A stretch of 64,000 nucleotides of DNA from Anas platyrhynchos. Its lineage: Eukaryota; Chordata; Aves; Anseriformes; Anatidae. Position 1 is the first letter of the stretch; each line of letters begins with the position of its first letter. Below the pieces are notes generated by a model. It worked only from the letters and a program-made list of their open reading frames with translations. It did not search any database and had not been told where the DNA came from. The stretch covers positions 4,377,501 through 4,441,500 of the forward strand of contig NC_092616.1 in assembly GCF_047663525.1 (NCBI RefSeq), read 5' to 3'. Of the stretch, positions 21,555-33,104 are shown one piece after another. The position numbers and the translations under genes were made by a program.

Positions 21555-24154
21555 TTATAGCGTGTGTATTACAGGAGGAGAAAAAGTACTCATCTTCCCC
21601 TGTACCTGCATTGCCAGAACTCTGTCTCTTATGCATTGCACTCATCTCCCCAGTCTTTAAGCAGTCCATACTGGAAGTCACCTTTCTGGCAGGCTGTCTG
21701 GACATGTGCGGTCTCCATTTTTCTCCAGATTCCCATCTGGCTGCGATACAACAGAAGAGTGTCAAAAATGCCACAAGGTGCTGCTTGGAAGGTGAAGAGT
21801 GGGCATGAGGAGAAGGACATGACAGGGTATTGCTGTGGTGCCAGAGGTAACCCCTATGGAGTCTGTCGTCAGCCCATGCCATCGTGTTTCAAAGGAACTG
21901 CCAGGGAGGGTGGGCAGACATCCGTGAAAGTAAGGAAATTATGTGAGAGATAGGTGGAGAAGCAAGGTGGGTGCCTACAGTCTGCAGGGAAAAGGGGGCA
22001 GGGATAGGACAGTGCAGGACAGACTGTGGTGGAGAAGACCAAGAGCACTGGCAAGGCTGGAAGGCCCCAGCAGCACCATGGTCTTTGTCCCCTTGGCTAT
22101 GGCAGTTGTCTCTGCTACTGAGGATCACGAGGACAAATGCTGTGCTCATGACACTGGGTCCTTGTTGCCTCCTTGCAACCCAGTGGGGAGGCCAGCAGGT
22201 GTCATAGCATTTTCCTTCACACAGCATCACACACCCCACATCCCACTGCCCCAGGAAGAGCCTTGAGCCATGGGTGTGGGACAGGACCTTCCTGCCCAGG
22301 GGCTGGGGCCTTTCTGTTTCACCAAACAAACCAAGGCCTTTACTCGGCATCAGAGTCTCCTGCCCAGTGCCTTTGTCTACCTGCACTCATGGCTCCCAAT
22401 TGTCTGTTCTAACAAGTCCATGGGGAGGCCTTGCCAGTAATGACCCTCCCTGGGGCCCATTAATACTCTCAGACACTTCAAAATCTCCTTCTGACTTTTA
22501 CTTCTCCTGCAGTTACATCATTCTCTTCTCACTACCTGAAGTTTATGGACTCAGCACCGAATGCACCATGGAGCTCATTACCATTCATCCATTTTCATCC
22601 AGTCTTCCAGACTTGTACAGTTAATTAGTGAGGTTTCAAGAATGCAGTTTAAAAAGAAAGTATTCAATGACCAGATTTCTAAGAGCATTTTCCTTATTTA
22701 AGATTATTTTCCATTAGTTTAGAGTTTTCAGAAGAACTGATAGCATCATTCTCTAGTTGTCATGGATTCAATGTGCCTCCTAAGGAGGTCTGTATAGGTG
22801 GAAAAGCAGTCCCTTGAAGTCCTAGACTGTATGGACAACCTTGCTGCTCAGCTCTCCATCCCCACCACTTCTCTCATCAGCCACCTGGAACTTGCATCAT
22901 TTTTCCTTACACGAGACTTCTCCACTGATGTCCACAGCAGGGTGTTACAGCATCTTTTCACCAAGACCCACCTCCTTTCCTCAGACAACTGGCTCCACAC
23001 AGGCACAGTTTTTGATGTTGTTGTTATTAACATTTAACAACAAACAAGAAAAACCCACAGTCCCCAACTGTGAGCCAACTCCAAATTGCCTCCGATGAGG
23101 TGCACCTTCCACAAGGGATGACTATACAAGAAATGTTTGACATGGGTAGGAAATGGGTATTGGGATGATGAGATAGAAAAGTGAAATATGGGCAAGGTTC
23201 AAGATCCCCCAAGTTCTGAGAACCAACTATGCAGGTGAGAGGTATCTGAATGATCAAAGAGTGAGGGGAGGGGAATCTGGAGAAGAATGGGAACTCCACA
23301 TGTCCAGACAGTCTGCTGGAAAAGTGACTTCCAACATGGTCTGTTTCATAAAGCCAGGTGTAAATACCAGAAAGACTAGGGAGATGAAGTGCAGTGCATA
23401 AGAGACAGAGTTCTGGCAATGCAAGTACAGGGGAAGACTAGTATTTTTTCTCTTGCTGTAATAAACATCCAAGGGAAAAAAAAATGTTATGGGACAACAC
23501 AAACATTGTATTAGAAGTGTTCAATCATTTCAGCTGATTGAAGTGTGCTGATTGAAGTGAAATCTTTGAAATGCTTAAAAAAATTGGAGGCAGTGGGCCT
23601 ACAGCCCAGCTCAGGTCTTCAGCCCAACTACAGCCTTAAAATGATGATTTTCTGTCCTGCATGGAGCCCAGTTACCATAAAACCCTCCCTGCCTTGGAGT
23701 TTTCATGCCACCCCTCACTCCTGACACAGAGCAAATCTGTGACATGTTGACCTCTCCTGCCTGTTAGAGGCCCAGATGATGTAGGCAATGGTATCTGAAT
23801 TACCAAATGCGGGTACAGATATTGCAAACTAGGCATCAATGGAGGAAGATGTGATTGGTGAGAACTGATAAATGAGCAGGGGAATCATGTAAGAAAGGAA
23901 GGGATTAACGTGTTTTGAGGAGGATCCTGTGGAAGAGGAGGGGAGAGGGATGCAAGGGGCCAGCTGTGTGTGGATATGGAGCTGGTCAGGGCTGGTCATG
24001 TCAGGCCCTGCGTCTGATCACTGTCCTACCCTCTCATTCAACTCTGTTGCTGGCTATTTGCTGTGTGTGTGCTCACTCCTGGGTGTGTTGGGGGTGAATC
24101 ATACAATCATGGAACCACATAGCCCTGTGTGCGTCTGCACCCATGGGTAATTGC
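21555..24154. repeat. Segmental duplication beta (first part)
   Basis: Direct-orientation paralogue of alpha (740-3,190). About 21,555-21,745 also matches the reverse complement of 23,273-23,480, so an approximately 190-bp inverted repeat brackets a 1.5-kb core. Open frames such as 21,889-22,386 and 22,274-22,624 have counterparts in alpha but with many non-synonymous and frame-changing differences, so I do not call genes. Confidence 0.8.
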
Positions 24155-24957
24155 TGCTGGGGATGTGTGGAGCACTGGTGACCTTCAGAGCAGAGCAGGC
24201 TGAGGTGTGGAAGGGGATGAGGCCAGGTGTGTTGCTCATGGCTGTGTGTGTCCTGCTGGTGGTGTGGTGGCTGTGAAGGTGCTGTTCCCTGTTGGAGTTG
24301 GTCTGAGTGTGGTCGGCTGTGTCCATGTCCTGTGTGCACATCTGTGTATTTATGAGAGTGTGTGTTTGTGCATGCACTTGTGTGTAGTTGCCTGTGTAAA
24401 TGAGAGTATTGGAAATTCTGAGAGAATTTCTCCGGCTTCCTGATGAAAGAAGAAGCTGGGCTTTGCTGGATCTTAGGACTGAGAGACATTTTTTGCAGCT
24501 CCCACAGATACAGAGGTGGTGAAAGGAGTGTTAGCATGTTATCAATATGCTCCCTTTTCCTGTGGAGCATACAAAGGCATCCAGCCATGGACAGGCCCAA
24601 GGAGAGGGCTCATCCTTCCTCTGGTCACAACTGCATTTCAGTCCTTGGGATGGACCCAAGATGAGGACTTGTTGATGACTCTTGGGCTGAGGTTCAACAC
24701 ACAGATTGGAGAAGACTGTCTGATGGACATGTGCTGGACACAGCCAGAGGAACAGCAGCAATCTGTTGCAGCTGCTGGGCCATGTTTCCATCAATCGTAG
24801 CCCTGACACAGGGCACAGGCATTGCTTTTGATGCCACCCAACTGGAAAGATGGTTGCATTAAGGGCTGGAGAATATAGGGCACCAACCAGTTCTTCCTCA
24901 GACACTTCCTAGGCTTGGCAAAGCACCAGGAAACCATGGACTTGTGCATAATAAGAA
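24155..24957. other. Beta-specific flank, also present inverted at 46.9-48.4 kb
   Basis: Missing from alpha. About 24,380-24,600 matches the reverse strand of 48,160-48,440 (shared AAAAGGGAGCATATTGAT when read on the minus strand). About 24,640-24,700 matches 47,020-47,085. Position 24,250-24,400 is TG-rich low-complexity. This is the 3' flank of the OR4 unit, paralogous to the 3' flank of OR6. No gene. Confidence 0.6.
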
Positions 24958-25895
24958 GCACAGAATCTTAGAATTATTAAGGTTGCAAAAGACCTCCAAA
25001 ATCTTCTGGTCCAACCATCCCCCTACCACCAATATCACCCACTAAGCCATGTCCCTAAGTACTACATCCAACCTTTTCCTCTGCACAGCTTTCAGGCCAG
25101 TCTGCCCCAAGCCTGTAGCATTGCATGGAGTTGTTGTGGCCAAAGGGCAGGACACAGCACTTAGCCATGGTGAACCTCATCCCACTTACCTCTGCCCATC
25201 AATCCAGCCTGTCCAGGTCCCTCTACTGGGCCTTCCTATACTCCAGCAGATCGACACTTCCCTCCACCTTGGTGTCACCTGCAAACTTACTGAGGCTGCA
25301 CTCAATTCCCACATCCAAATTATCCATAAAGATAATAAAGAAGATGTGTCCCAACACCATCCCTTGGGGAACACCACTGGTGACTGCTCGCCAGCTGGAT
25401 TTCACTTTGTTCACCACTATTCTCTGGGCCCGGCCACCCAGCCAGTTTTTAACCCAGTAAAGCGTGTACCTGTCCAAGCCATGGGCTGCCAGCTTCTCCA
25501 GGAGAATACTGTGGGAGACCATGGCAAAGGCCTTGCTGAAGTCTAGGTAGACTATGTGAGCAGGCTTTCCCTCATCCCCCAGACACGTCACTGGTCATAG
25601 GAGATGAGGTTGGTCAGGCAGGACTTGCCTTTCTTGAACCCATACTGACTGGGTCTGATCCCCCGGTGGTCTCACATATGCTGCATGATTGCATTCAAGA
25701 TGACCTGTCCCATCACCTTTCCTGGCATCGAGGTCAGGCTGACAGGCCTGTAGTTCCCTGGGTCCTCCTTATGACCCTTCTTAAAGATGGGCAAGTCACT
25801 ACTCAACCATGACCTCTTTGCAGGACCATGACCACTGACAGATGATGGAAAGTTTCTGATAGGTGATGGAAAGTGACACAAGCTTCTGGAAAGCT
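24958..25895 (-). mobile_element. CR1 LINE fragment (older subfamily), 3' end plus RT region
   Basis: The left end resembles a decayed CR1 3' terminus followed by the TGCAAAAGACCTCCAAAATC consensus typical of older CR1. The minus strand contains RT motifs [21 protein letters not shown] and [12 protein letters not shown] (ORF stretch 25,223-25,591) and further upstream KKGHKEDPGNYRPVSLTS. Several stops and frameshifts are present, so it is inactive. It lies 3' of OR4. Confidence 0.9.
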
Positions 25896-25953
25896 TGGCA
25901 AAAACCTTGAAGAAACAGCCAAGCCTTCAGACAGTGCATTGTGGAGGTCCCAT

Positions 25954-25959
25954 TTTATT
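25954..25959 (-). promoter_or_regulatory. Candidate polyadenylation signal of OR4
   Basis: AATAAA on the minus strand, about 215 bp past the stop. Flanking bases (AATAAAATGGG then CCAGTGCACTG-like sequence) match those at OR6 (45,912), supporting a shared ancestral 3' end. Confidence 0.6.
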
Positions 25960-26173
25960 TTACAGATCCTATGTAGGACTCAGTTCTGACCTTCTGTTGG
26001 ACTCATATCTGTAGAGCCTCAAGAGCAAACAGAGAAGTGTCAATCCCCAGCAGGAGTAGGGTGAAAAAGAGATATTACTCTAAGAGCACAATAAATCAAG
26101 TGATACCAAAGAGAATAATAACAATATTGACAATGAAAGATGGACCAGGCCTGAGGGGAGGTACCAAGTTAAG

Positions 26174-27136
26174 TCATTTCTGGAAAAAGAGGGGAAATTT
26201 GTCACTATTCAGAAACATCCATGAAGTCACTTTCCTAATAGCCCACTTGAGCTCCCTGTTTCTCATGCTGTAGATGAGGGGATTCAATGTTGGAGGCATC
26301 ACTGAGTACAGAACTGCCATCACCAGGTTTAGGGATGGAGAGGAGATGGAGGGGGGCTTCAGGTAGGCAAAGAAGCAGGTGCTGATAAACAGGGAGACCA
26401 CAAATAGGTGAGGGAGGCATGTGGAAAAGGCTTTGTGTTGCCCCTGCTCTGAGGGCATCCTCAGCACAACCCTGAAGATCTGCACATAAGAAAAAAGAAT
26501 GAAAACAAAACAGCCAAATGCTAACCAGACACCAATCACAAGCACCCAAAAACTCCTCAGGTAGGACTGTGAGCAGGAGATCTTCAGGATCTGGGGGATC
26601 TCACAGAAGAACTGGTCCAGGGTATTTCCTCTGCAGAGGGACAGGGAAAATGTATTGGCAGTGTGCAGCAGAGCATAGAAAGCCCCACAGCCCCAGGCAG
26701 CTGCTGCCATCTGGGCACAAGCTCTGCTGCCCAGGAGGCTCCCATAGTGCAGGGGCTTGCAGATGGCAACGTAGCCATCTACATAGGACATGACAGTGAG
26801 AAGAAAATACTCTGCTGATATCAGAAAGGAAAAAAGAAAGACCTGTGAAACACATGCCGAGTAGGAAATGGCCCTGGTGTCCCAGAGGGAATTGGCCATG
26901 GCTTTGGGGACAGTGGTGGAGATGCAGCCCAGGTCGAGGAGGGCGAGGTTGAGGAGGAAGAAGTACATGGGGGTGTGGAGGCGGTGGTCGCAGGCTACAG
27001 CGGTGAGGATGAGGCCGTTGCCCAGGAGGGCAGCCAGGTAGATGCCCAGGAAGAGCGCGAAGTGCAGGAGCTGCAGCTCCCACGTGTCTGCGAATGCCGG
27101 GAGGAGGAACTCGGTGATGGAGCTGCTGTTGGACAT
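26174..27136 (-). CDS. OR4: olfactory receptor (OR14-like), open frame with altered DRY motif
   Basis: Open frame of 320 codons from the conserved MSNSSS start at 27,136. The frame is open for a further 23 codons upstream, but a splice acceptor at 27,163-27,164 (TTTTTTCCAG) lies inside it, so the internal methionine is preferred. Seven TM segments, NSS glycosylation, [12 protein letters not shown]2 cysteines and NPLIYSMRN are present. At the end of TM3 the family motif SYDRYVAIC reads SYVDGYVAIC: one extra codon, and the arginine replaced by glycine. That arginine is almost invariant in class A GPCRs, so G-protein coupling is probably impaired although the frame is intact. An intact upstream module is at 28,485-29,310. 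OR1 is the closest relative. Confidence 0.88.
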   Translation of the reverse strand: MSNSSSITEFLLPAFADTWELQLLHFALFLGIYLAALLGNGLILTAVACDHRLHTPMYFFLLNLALLDLGCISTTVPKAMANSLWDTRAISYSACVSQVFLFSFLISAEYFLLTVMSYVDGYVAICKPLHYGSLLGSRACAQMAAAAWGCGAFYALLHTANTFSLSLCRGNTLDQFFCEIPQILKISCSQSYLRSFWVLVIGVWLAFGCFVFILFSYVQIFRVVLRMPSEQGQHKAFSTCLPHLFVVSLFISTCFFAYLKPPSISSPSLNLVMAVLYSVMPPTLNPLIYSMRNRELKWAIRKVTSWMFLNSDKFPLFFQK

Positions 27137-27164
27137 CTGATGCCTCTTGGACTCAGGGTCTCCT

Positions 27165-28484
27165 GGAAAAAAGGGAATACCCAAGGAAGAAAAGACAGTG
27201 ATCATTAGTAGATAAACCTAATTCTCTTCCCATCCAAACACCCCTACAGTGACTTTCCCCTTTCTGAGGCGTTTCTTTTGGTCCCTTGCTTGAGGTCTGG
27301 TTGGTGCTGGAGGAATGTGCCTCTGGGAGCAGCGGTCTCTGCTGTGTGTGCTGGAGGATTCAGATCTGTCCTACAGCTTTACACAAAAAGAAACCGGAGT
27401 GATCTCTGATTAAATCTCTCTCTGATGTATTGGACTTCACAGTGTTACCACTCTCAACACTCTTTACTGATGTTCTTGTGATTTACTTTGTTCTATCTGC
27501 ATCACACTCAGGAGCATTTTTAGAGGGTAGAAAACCCTGGCAGTTGTAAGAAATACCATGTGAGCTCTTGTGAGTCCCGGAAGGCAAAGTGACTGTCCTT
27601 AGTGCAGTGAGGATAGCCAGTCTGTCCATCTACCCTGGTCTCAGCCAGACTCCTCTAGGGCTCAGTCACGTTACCCACATCAAACTGCTCAATGATTGTG
27701 GCCTCAGAAAGTCCCTGGAAGGAGATACAGCTTTGTCCGTGCCCCACAGACTGAAATGCCGAGATTCCCACAGGTTAGAAGGTGAACTCTGGGTATCTTC
27801 CTCCTACGGACACATCTGTGTGGTGGGACCCAGAGGGTCAGTGCATGAGCTGCAGCTGAAAGCCCCATCTCCCCATCTGCAGGGAGCCATAAAGCAAGAA
27901 CAGCAGCTGCAGCTCCAAGAAGAGAGAGGAATGGCACAGGGCTTCTGCCAGTGGAGGCAAGGCCAGGGAGCAACAGGAACTCAGAAGGGCCCGCTGTGAG
28001 GGAGGTCCTGCTACGGAGGTTATGAGTCACATCCTGAATCCTGTGGGCTAGAGGGCAGACAGAGAGGTGCCAGACTGCTCTGTTAGCCATTCCCTGCCTA
28101 TGGCTGTGCTGCCTGCAGCTGTCCCTGCCTGCAGCGGGGTCTCTGTCCCCACGCCTCCTGCCTGCAGCTCACAGCCCCCATCCCACCTGCTGGGTGCTCA
28201 GCTCTGCCCTGCAGACACCTCCTGGCAGCAGGGCTCTGCCCAGGGGCAGCTCACTGGGACCACGTCCTAGAGACCAGGTCACACAGACCCTTCTGACACT
28301 GTGCAAGGGGTGGTGGAGATTTCTGCATAGGGATTTACTGGGGGTCCTTGTAACCTCCTTAGGATGCCTTAGGACTGTCAGGCTTTTCTAGAAAATAACA
28401 TCATATATTTCTGTTTCCACTGAACCTAAAACAGAAACTGAAAGGAGAGGCTAAAGAAAGATGAGAATGAAATTCTCTTGGTAT
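27165..28484 (-). other. OR4 intron with block A of the module
   Basis: Inferred intron from donor 28,921-28,926 to acceptor 27,163-27,164, about 1.76 kb. Block A, a GC-rich block shared with OR5, OR6 and OR7, is at about 28,075-28,295. The rest is unremarkable. The frame at 27,704-28,090 is not conserved in the sister introns. Confidence 0.6.
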
Positions 28485-28735
28485 TCTGTGGAGCTGTGAG
28501 CAGGCTGCTGAAGGGAGCAGCCTCCCACCAGCAGCAGGACCCTGCCCTGCCGGGGAGGCTCCTTCCACCCGCAGCTTCTCCCCGCAGCGCCCTGGGCAGC
28601 TCCCCGGGCAGGCTGAGTGCTGAGCCTGGCAGGCGGCAGAGGCCCTGCCCCGGCACACAGCCCCTGGGGCACAGCAGGGACCCTGCTCTGCACCACAGCC
28701 CTGGACACCCCTGCCTGCACCCCCGCCTTCACAGC
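28485..28735 (-). repeat. Block B of the OR-associated upstream module (OR4)
   Basis: Nearly the same sequence as the OR6 and OR7 copies. It is intronic by position, starting about 185 bp after the donor. Confidence 0.8.
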
Positions 28736-28920
28736 CTGCAGATGGCCTGCAAATAGGGAGCCGTTGGGACTTGGACATTGACCCTGCAGGGAACCCATCC
28801 TCTAGTGATTGTGCTTCTCCACACTAAAGGAAAAACAAGTGTATCTGGCCTGATCTGTGGGAAATTCTGGCTATGGGAAAACCCTCCATGATACACCTGT
28901 GAATTGCGCTATAGAAAGAG

Positions 28921-29345
28921 ACTTACCGTGTTATGTACTAAGAAGATTTTTCCTCCTCTGAGCTCTCAGCATACACATATTCCACTCAGCCCATAACTTC
29001 TTTCTCCTTTCTCTCCTCTCCCACTTCCACCTGCAGTCAGAGCTCCCAGCCCTGCTGCGCAATGCAGAGGAGCTGCTCCTGGGCAGAGCTGTCTCTGTGC
29101 AGCGCTGCCCGCTTGCCAGGAGCTCCCCTTGGGCCCAGGAGCCCAGCCCAGCTCAGCAGCAGAGGCCCAGCCCAAGGCCTCCCTTGCTCTGCCCCCCACA
29201 GGGCTCCCTGCACATGGCCCTGGGGCTGCAGGGGAACCTGCTGGGAAACAGCCTGAAGGGATCCCTGGGCTTCCCTCCCTCACCTGGCACACACACTTCT
29301 TGACAGCAGGGTTATTTCTCCTTTTCCAGAAGGAATCAATTTCTT
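28921..29345 (-). promoter_or_regulatory. OR4 upstream module: block C, first exon and splice donor (type I)
   Basis: Block C is at about 29,040-29,310. The exon end is inferred at 28,927, followed by minus-strand GTAAGT at 28,921-28,926 within CACGGTAAGTCTCT, identical at OR6. The Olf/EBF-like CCCTTGGG is at 29,126-29,133. An AATTGATT homeodomain-type site lies just upstream at about 29,334-29,343. From about 29,310 onward the sequence is inverted spacer S, nearly identical to 59,100-59,262 beside OR8, although the exon itself is type I. Confidence 0.65.
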
Positions 29346-31947
29346 TGTCCTGTCCCTTCGTCCTGTTCACAAGCACGACACACAGCCCACTTGTGCCCCA
29401 ATGCCCATAGCCTAGGGCACAGGCAGGAGCAGCTGGATCGCAATCTGCTGTCACAGGGCTGGGACATTGACATCTGACGAGGTGTCAGGAGACATGTCCC
29501 TCAGCTTGGGGCATTGTGCTGGATAGGGACATTGGATGGGGTGATGAATAACAGAGTATTGTCCTCCATTTGCAGGAGCAGCTCCTCTATGGGATGGGCA
29601 GCAGCTTGGGGGAGCCGTTGTGGGTGAAGGTCAGATGAGAGTCAGTCAGGGTGACAGTGTGGTCATGCTGAATGGGTGCAGATTCTTCAGAAGAGACAAT
29701 TGGGGATGATCAACAGGGATTTGCCCTCAGCATGAAAGAAGCTGCCTGGATGCGTCAATCTCTTCTATGGATTGGGCAGCAGATTGGGGGAACCCTTGTG
29801 GGTTCAAAATGTGCGTTAGTCAGGTGACAGCATGGCAGGAGGTAAATCTCTGAAGGCAGGTTAAAGAATTGGGCAAAGTCTTATGGAAGCCATTGGAGTA
29901 AGTTGAGTTCAATGACCCCATGTCACCTTGGGGGCCTTTAATCACTGAGAGTCACAGGACAGTGACAGTGCTCGGTGCAAACATTCCCCATGTTTTCTGT
30001 GGGTTCTTGGAGACAGCTTCTGTGCACAGCAGCCAGATGGGCCAACCTAGGTGATGTTCACCAGGATCTGGGACTTGCAAACAGGAAAACCTGTGTCTTG
30101 ACACTCCTCTTGCACAAGACATGTGGTAGTCCAGCTGCTTTTCAGCACATGGAAAGAGATGAGGTTTAGGGGACAGACCTATACCCAGCATTGCACAGGC
30201 TCAGCCTTATGTTTCCCTGCAGCCCACTTGACATGGTCCAGCTGACACGGGACCAGGTACATCTGTGTGCAGTACGGTCAGGGGCTGCAGTCCTGCCTTC
30301 AGCATGCCACAGGTCTCCTGAAATGAGAGAGCTTAGATCCTAAATCAGGATGGCTTCCTCCTCCATTGTGGACACCAAGACACAAGTGGTCTCCTGCAGG
30401 CAGATCTGGCAGCCCAGCTGCAATGGGCAGGCTGCCCCCCCACCTCAGCCTCTTCTGTGGTCTCCAACTCCTCTGAAGGCCCAAAGCTGTGTGCTGTGGG
30501 GAGGCTGTGGCAGCCTACAGGGGAGCATGGCATCCATCCTAGACCATTCTCCCCACTCCCCTTTTTGTCTGCAGCACTTCCCTACTCCTCTCTCTCATCA
30601 TGACATGTTGAGGGTACGGCTGCCCTTCCCTCGTGTACCACCTCTGCCTCCTGCATGGCCGACTGGGGGATGGTGCTGAGGCCCTGGTATGTACCCCAAT
30701 TCACTCTGTAAAGCCCATCTTTCTTTCAGAAGTGAGTTCTATGCAGTGAAGAGTTCAGGCACACCGAGGGGCTGTTCCATCCCAGGTGCCTTTGCTCCCA
30801 TCTTTTGAAAAAGCCAAGCCCCAGGACAAGCCTCAAACCCAACCAGTGTGGGAGGGCTCCCAACAGCAGAAGCATGTTGGTATAAGGGGGCAGTAGTGAT
30901 TTCTCCAAGGCTCCACTTCCTTTACTCCATGGCCTTTACCACCATTTGGAGATGTCCCTGATCTGTTCCTGATCCCGAAAAGAACTGGGCAGAAGGGAAG
31001 TGAATCTCTTATCTCTCTCCTGAGCTGTGCGATCTCCATGCTGCTGACCTCACAGGCCTTCAAATGTCACAGGTTGATGTCACAGGGGGTGCACTGCATC
31101 ACCAGGATATCGTCACTGGAGCAGCGGCAGTGCCGGCACTTCCCTGCAAGGCCTGGTCCCTGCTGGGCACTGCTTGGGTGCTCCCCAGCGCTGTCCTTCT
31201 GTGGCCAGGAGTGGGGTCAGCAGGCAGCAAGCTTGCACTGGGCGACCCTCGCTGACGGGCAGAGGAGCAGGGGCACCTTGCAGAGGAGCTGTGGTTGAGG
31301 AGCCAGGGTGGGCATCCCTTGTCCTGAGCTGAGGGCCAGCAGCAAGCGAGATGGAGGGCTGCTGGAGGGTGACCATCGCCTCTGACCTGACTTCCCAGTT
31401 CCCAGTGTTCCTGCAGCTCTCCCTCAAAGGTAAGGGTGTCAGGAGCCCCTTTCCAAGTTGTGTCACGAGGGCTCTCAGCTGTCCAAAGTTTTGCAAGGGG
31501 CTGGAAATGGCTGGTGGCTGCTGCAAGAGCCTTGCCTGAGTGTCCCTCTGGGCTCAGGGGAGTATGTGGTAGCCAGGATTCCTGGGTCCTGATGTTAGGG
31601 GTGCCCTAAGCCCCAGGGCTCCTCTGGGCATGGCTCAACCTCCTTGTGATGGGGACAGTCCAGGGCCAGGTTTCCCTGGGAGCTGGTGCCTCTTCAGGAC
31701 CTGGCTCTGGGAGGAAGGACGTCCGGTGTCCCAGAGACTGGTGTGGCCTGCAGCTCCACAGGCCTCTCAGGAATGTGCCACAAATGCCTGTGTTGGAAAT
31801 CAAGCCTTCCCCTTGTACTGATCTCCTTCAGGGGAACCTCTGCTCCTTCTCTCCTGTGCCACCAGGCTGGCAGAGAGTGTTCTGGGTGCTGAGATGCCAT
31901 CCTTAGATGGCCACAGCCCTGGTGCTGGACCCTTCCAATGTCCCTAC

Positions 31948-32395
31948 TGTGGTGGTTTTACACAGGTACACAGGTGAACTCCATGGCCACCGCTCTTTTA
32001 CTTCCCCACCTACAAGAAAAAGGGGGAAAAATATGATGAAAAGAGCTCAAGGCTTGAGGTAGAACAGGAGGTCACCCACCAAATATCCTCATGGGTACCA
32101 ATTATCATCACAGGCAAGACAGACTTAGCATAGGCAAATTGATATATTTTATTGCTTACACGTGGCGGACTACAACCTTGAGGAAATACAAGCAAACTAA
32201 AAACACCATTCCCCCCATCCAGCCTCCTGTAACTCCTTCTCCTGGGTGGAACAGGAGAATTGGGAATTGCAGTGAGTCCATGACATTGTTTCCACTGCTC
32301 CTTGATGGTCAATCTCTGCCCTCTCTGGGTCCCTCCTGTGGGATGGCCTCCTTCACAAATGAATCCTGTGTGGGCCATAAAGGGCTCAGATAATG
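31948..32395 (-). mobile_element. ERVL-type LTR 3' portion in spacer S, copy 1
   Basis: The plus strand begins TGTGGTGGTTTTAC, the reverse complement of the LTR end. The internal sequence, including the poly(A) region around 32,145, parallels the end of the LTR at 19,288-20,312. The 5' part is missing or unrecognisable. Copies 2 and 3 of this LTR agree with each other at sites where this one differs. Confidence 0.75.
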
Positions 32396-33060
32396 ACTGA
32401 TATGACTGGATCATGTTAAAATAAAGTTGTTATAAGCAATAGATCAGCTTCATAGTTGCTGACCACAATGTTCATTTTTTGTTGGTGTAGTAGTTGTGTT
32501 TGGTCTCAGAACTGTGTTGGGTAGCACATTACATATTGTGTGTGTTCCCTGTTGTGCTGTTTATCCTTTGTGGGAGCTGGTTTATGGTTATTAGTTTACT
32601 CCACGGCCTAACACTGCCTTATGTTATGATAAAATTACTGGTCATGAGACAAATCTGGTAGTTGTACTCAGCATTGCTGTCACCTCCATGCTCGAGGAAC
32701 TTTCTCTCAGAAACTATTTATAATTAACAGTCTTTACTTTTCACCTCGGGGAGCCAATCTATGGAAATGATGGGGGGGAGAGGGGGGACAATTCTTCTCC
32801 CCACAGCTAGTTATAATAGCTCTTCAAAACTTGGAATCCTTGGAATGTTCAAACCAGCCTGTACGTATTGTTATGTGTCCTGAATGTGTTTCAGGTTTTG
32901 TTTAAGGTTAGAGTAAACTATTTCAGAATGCCATACAATGATCTGCCCTGAGGTGGGATAATTATGAGGGTCAGGGTGTGTGGGAGGATATGGGCAGGCA
33001 CCTAGAACTGTGGGCACCTCCAATGCTTTCTAACTTCACCCCTGAAAAGTGCAGATTCCA

Positions 33061-33104
33061 AATAAATAAATAAATAAATACATACATACATACATAAATA
33101 AAAA
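33061..33104. repeat. AAAT/ACAT tetranucleotide microsatellite
   Basis: Runs of AAAT then ACAT then AAAT. The counterpart in copy 3 is at about 55,458-55,497 with a different number of repeats, and copy 2 (about 38,358-38,385) has collapsed to T-rich sequence. Confidence 0.9.

Noticed and set aside
31113-31526. 137-codon frame identical in copies 1 and 2 of spacer S
   Set aside because: Identity is at the DNA level across the whole duplicated segment, including non-coding parts. Copy 3 differs at many residues and I see no domain or codon signature.
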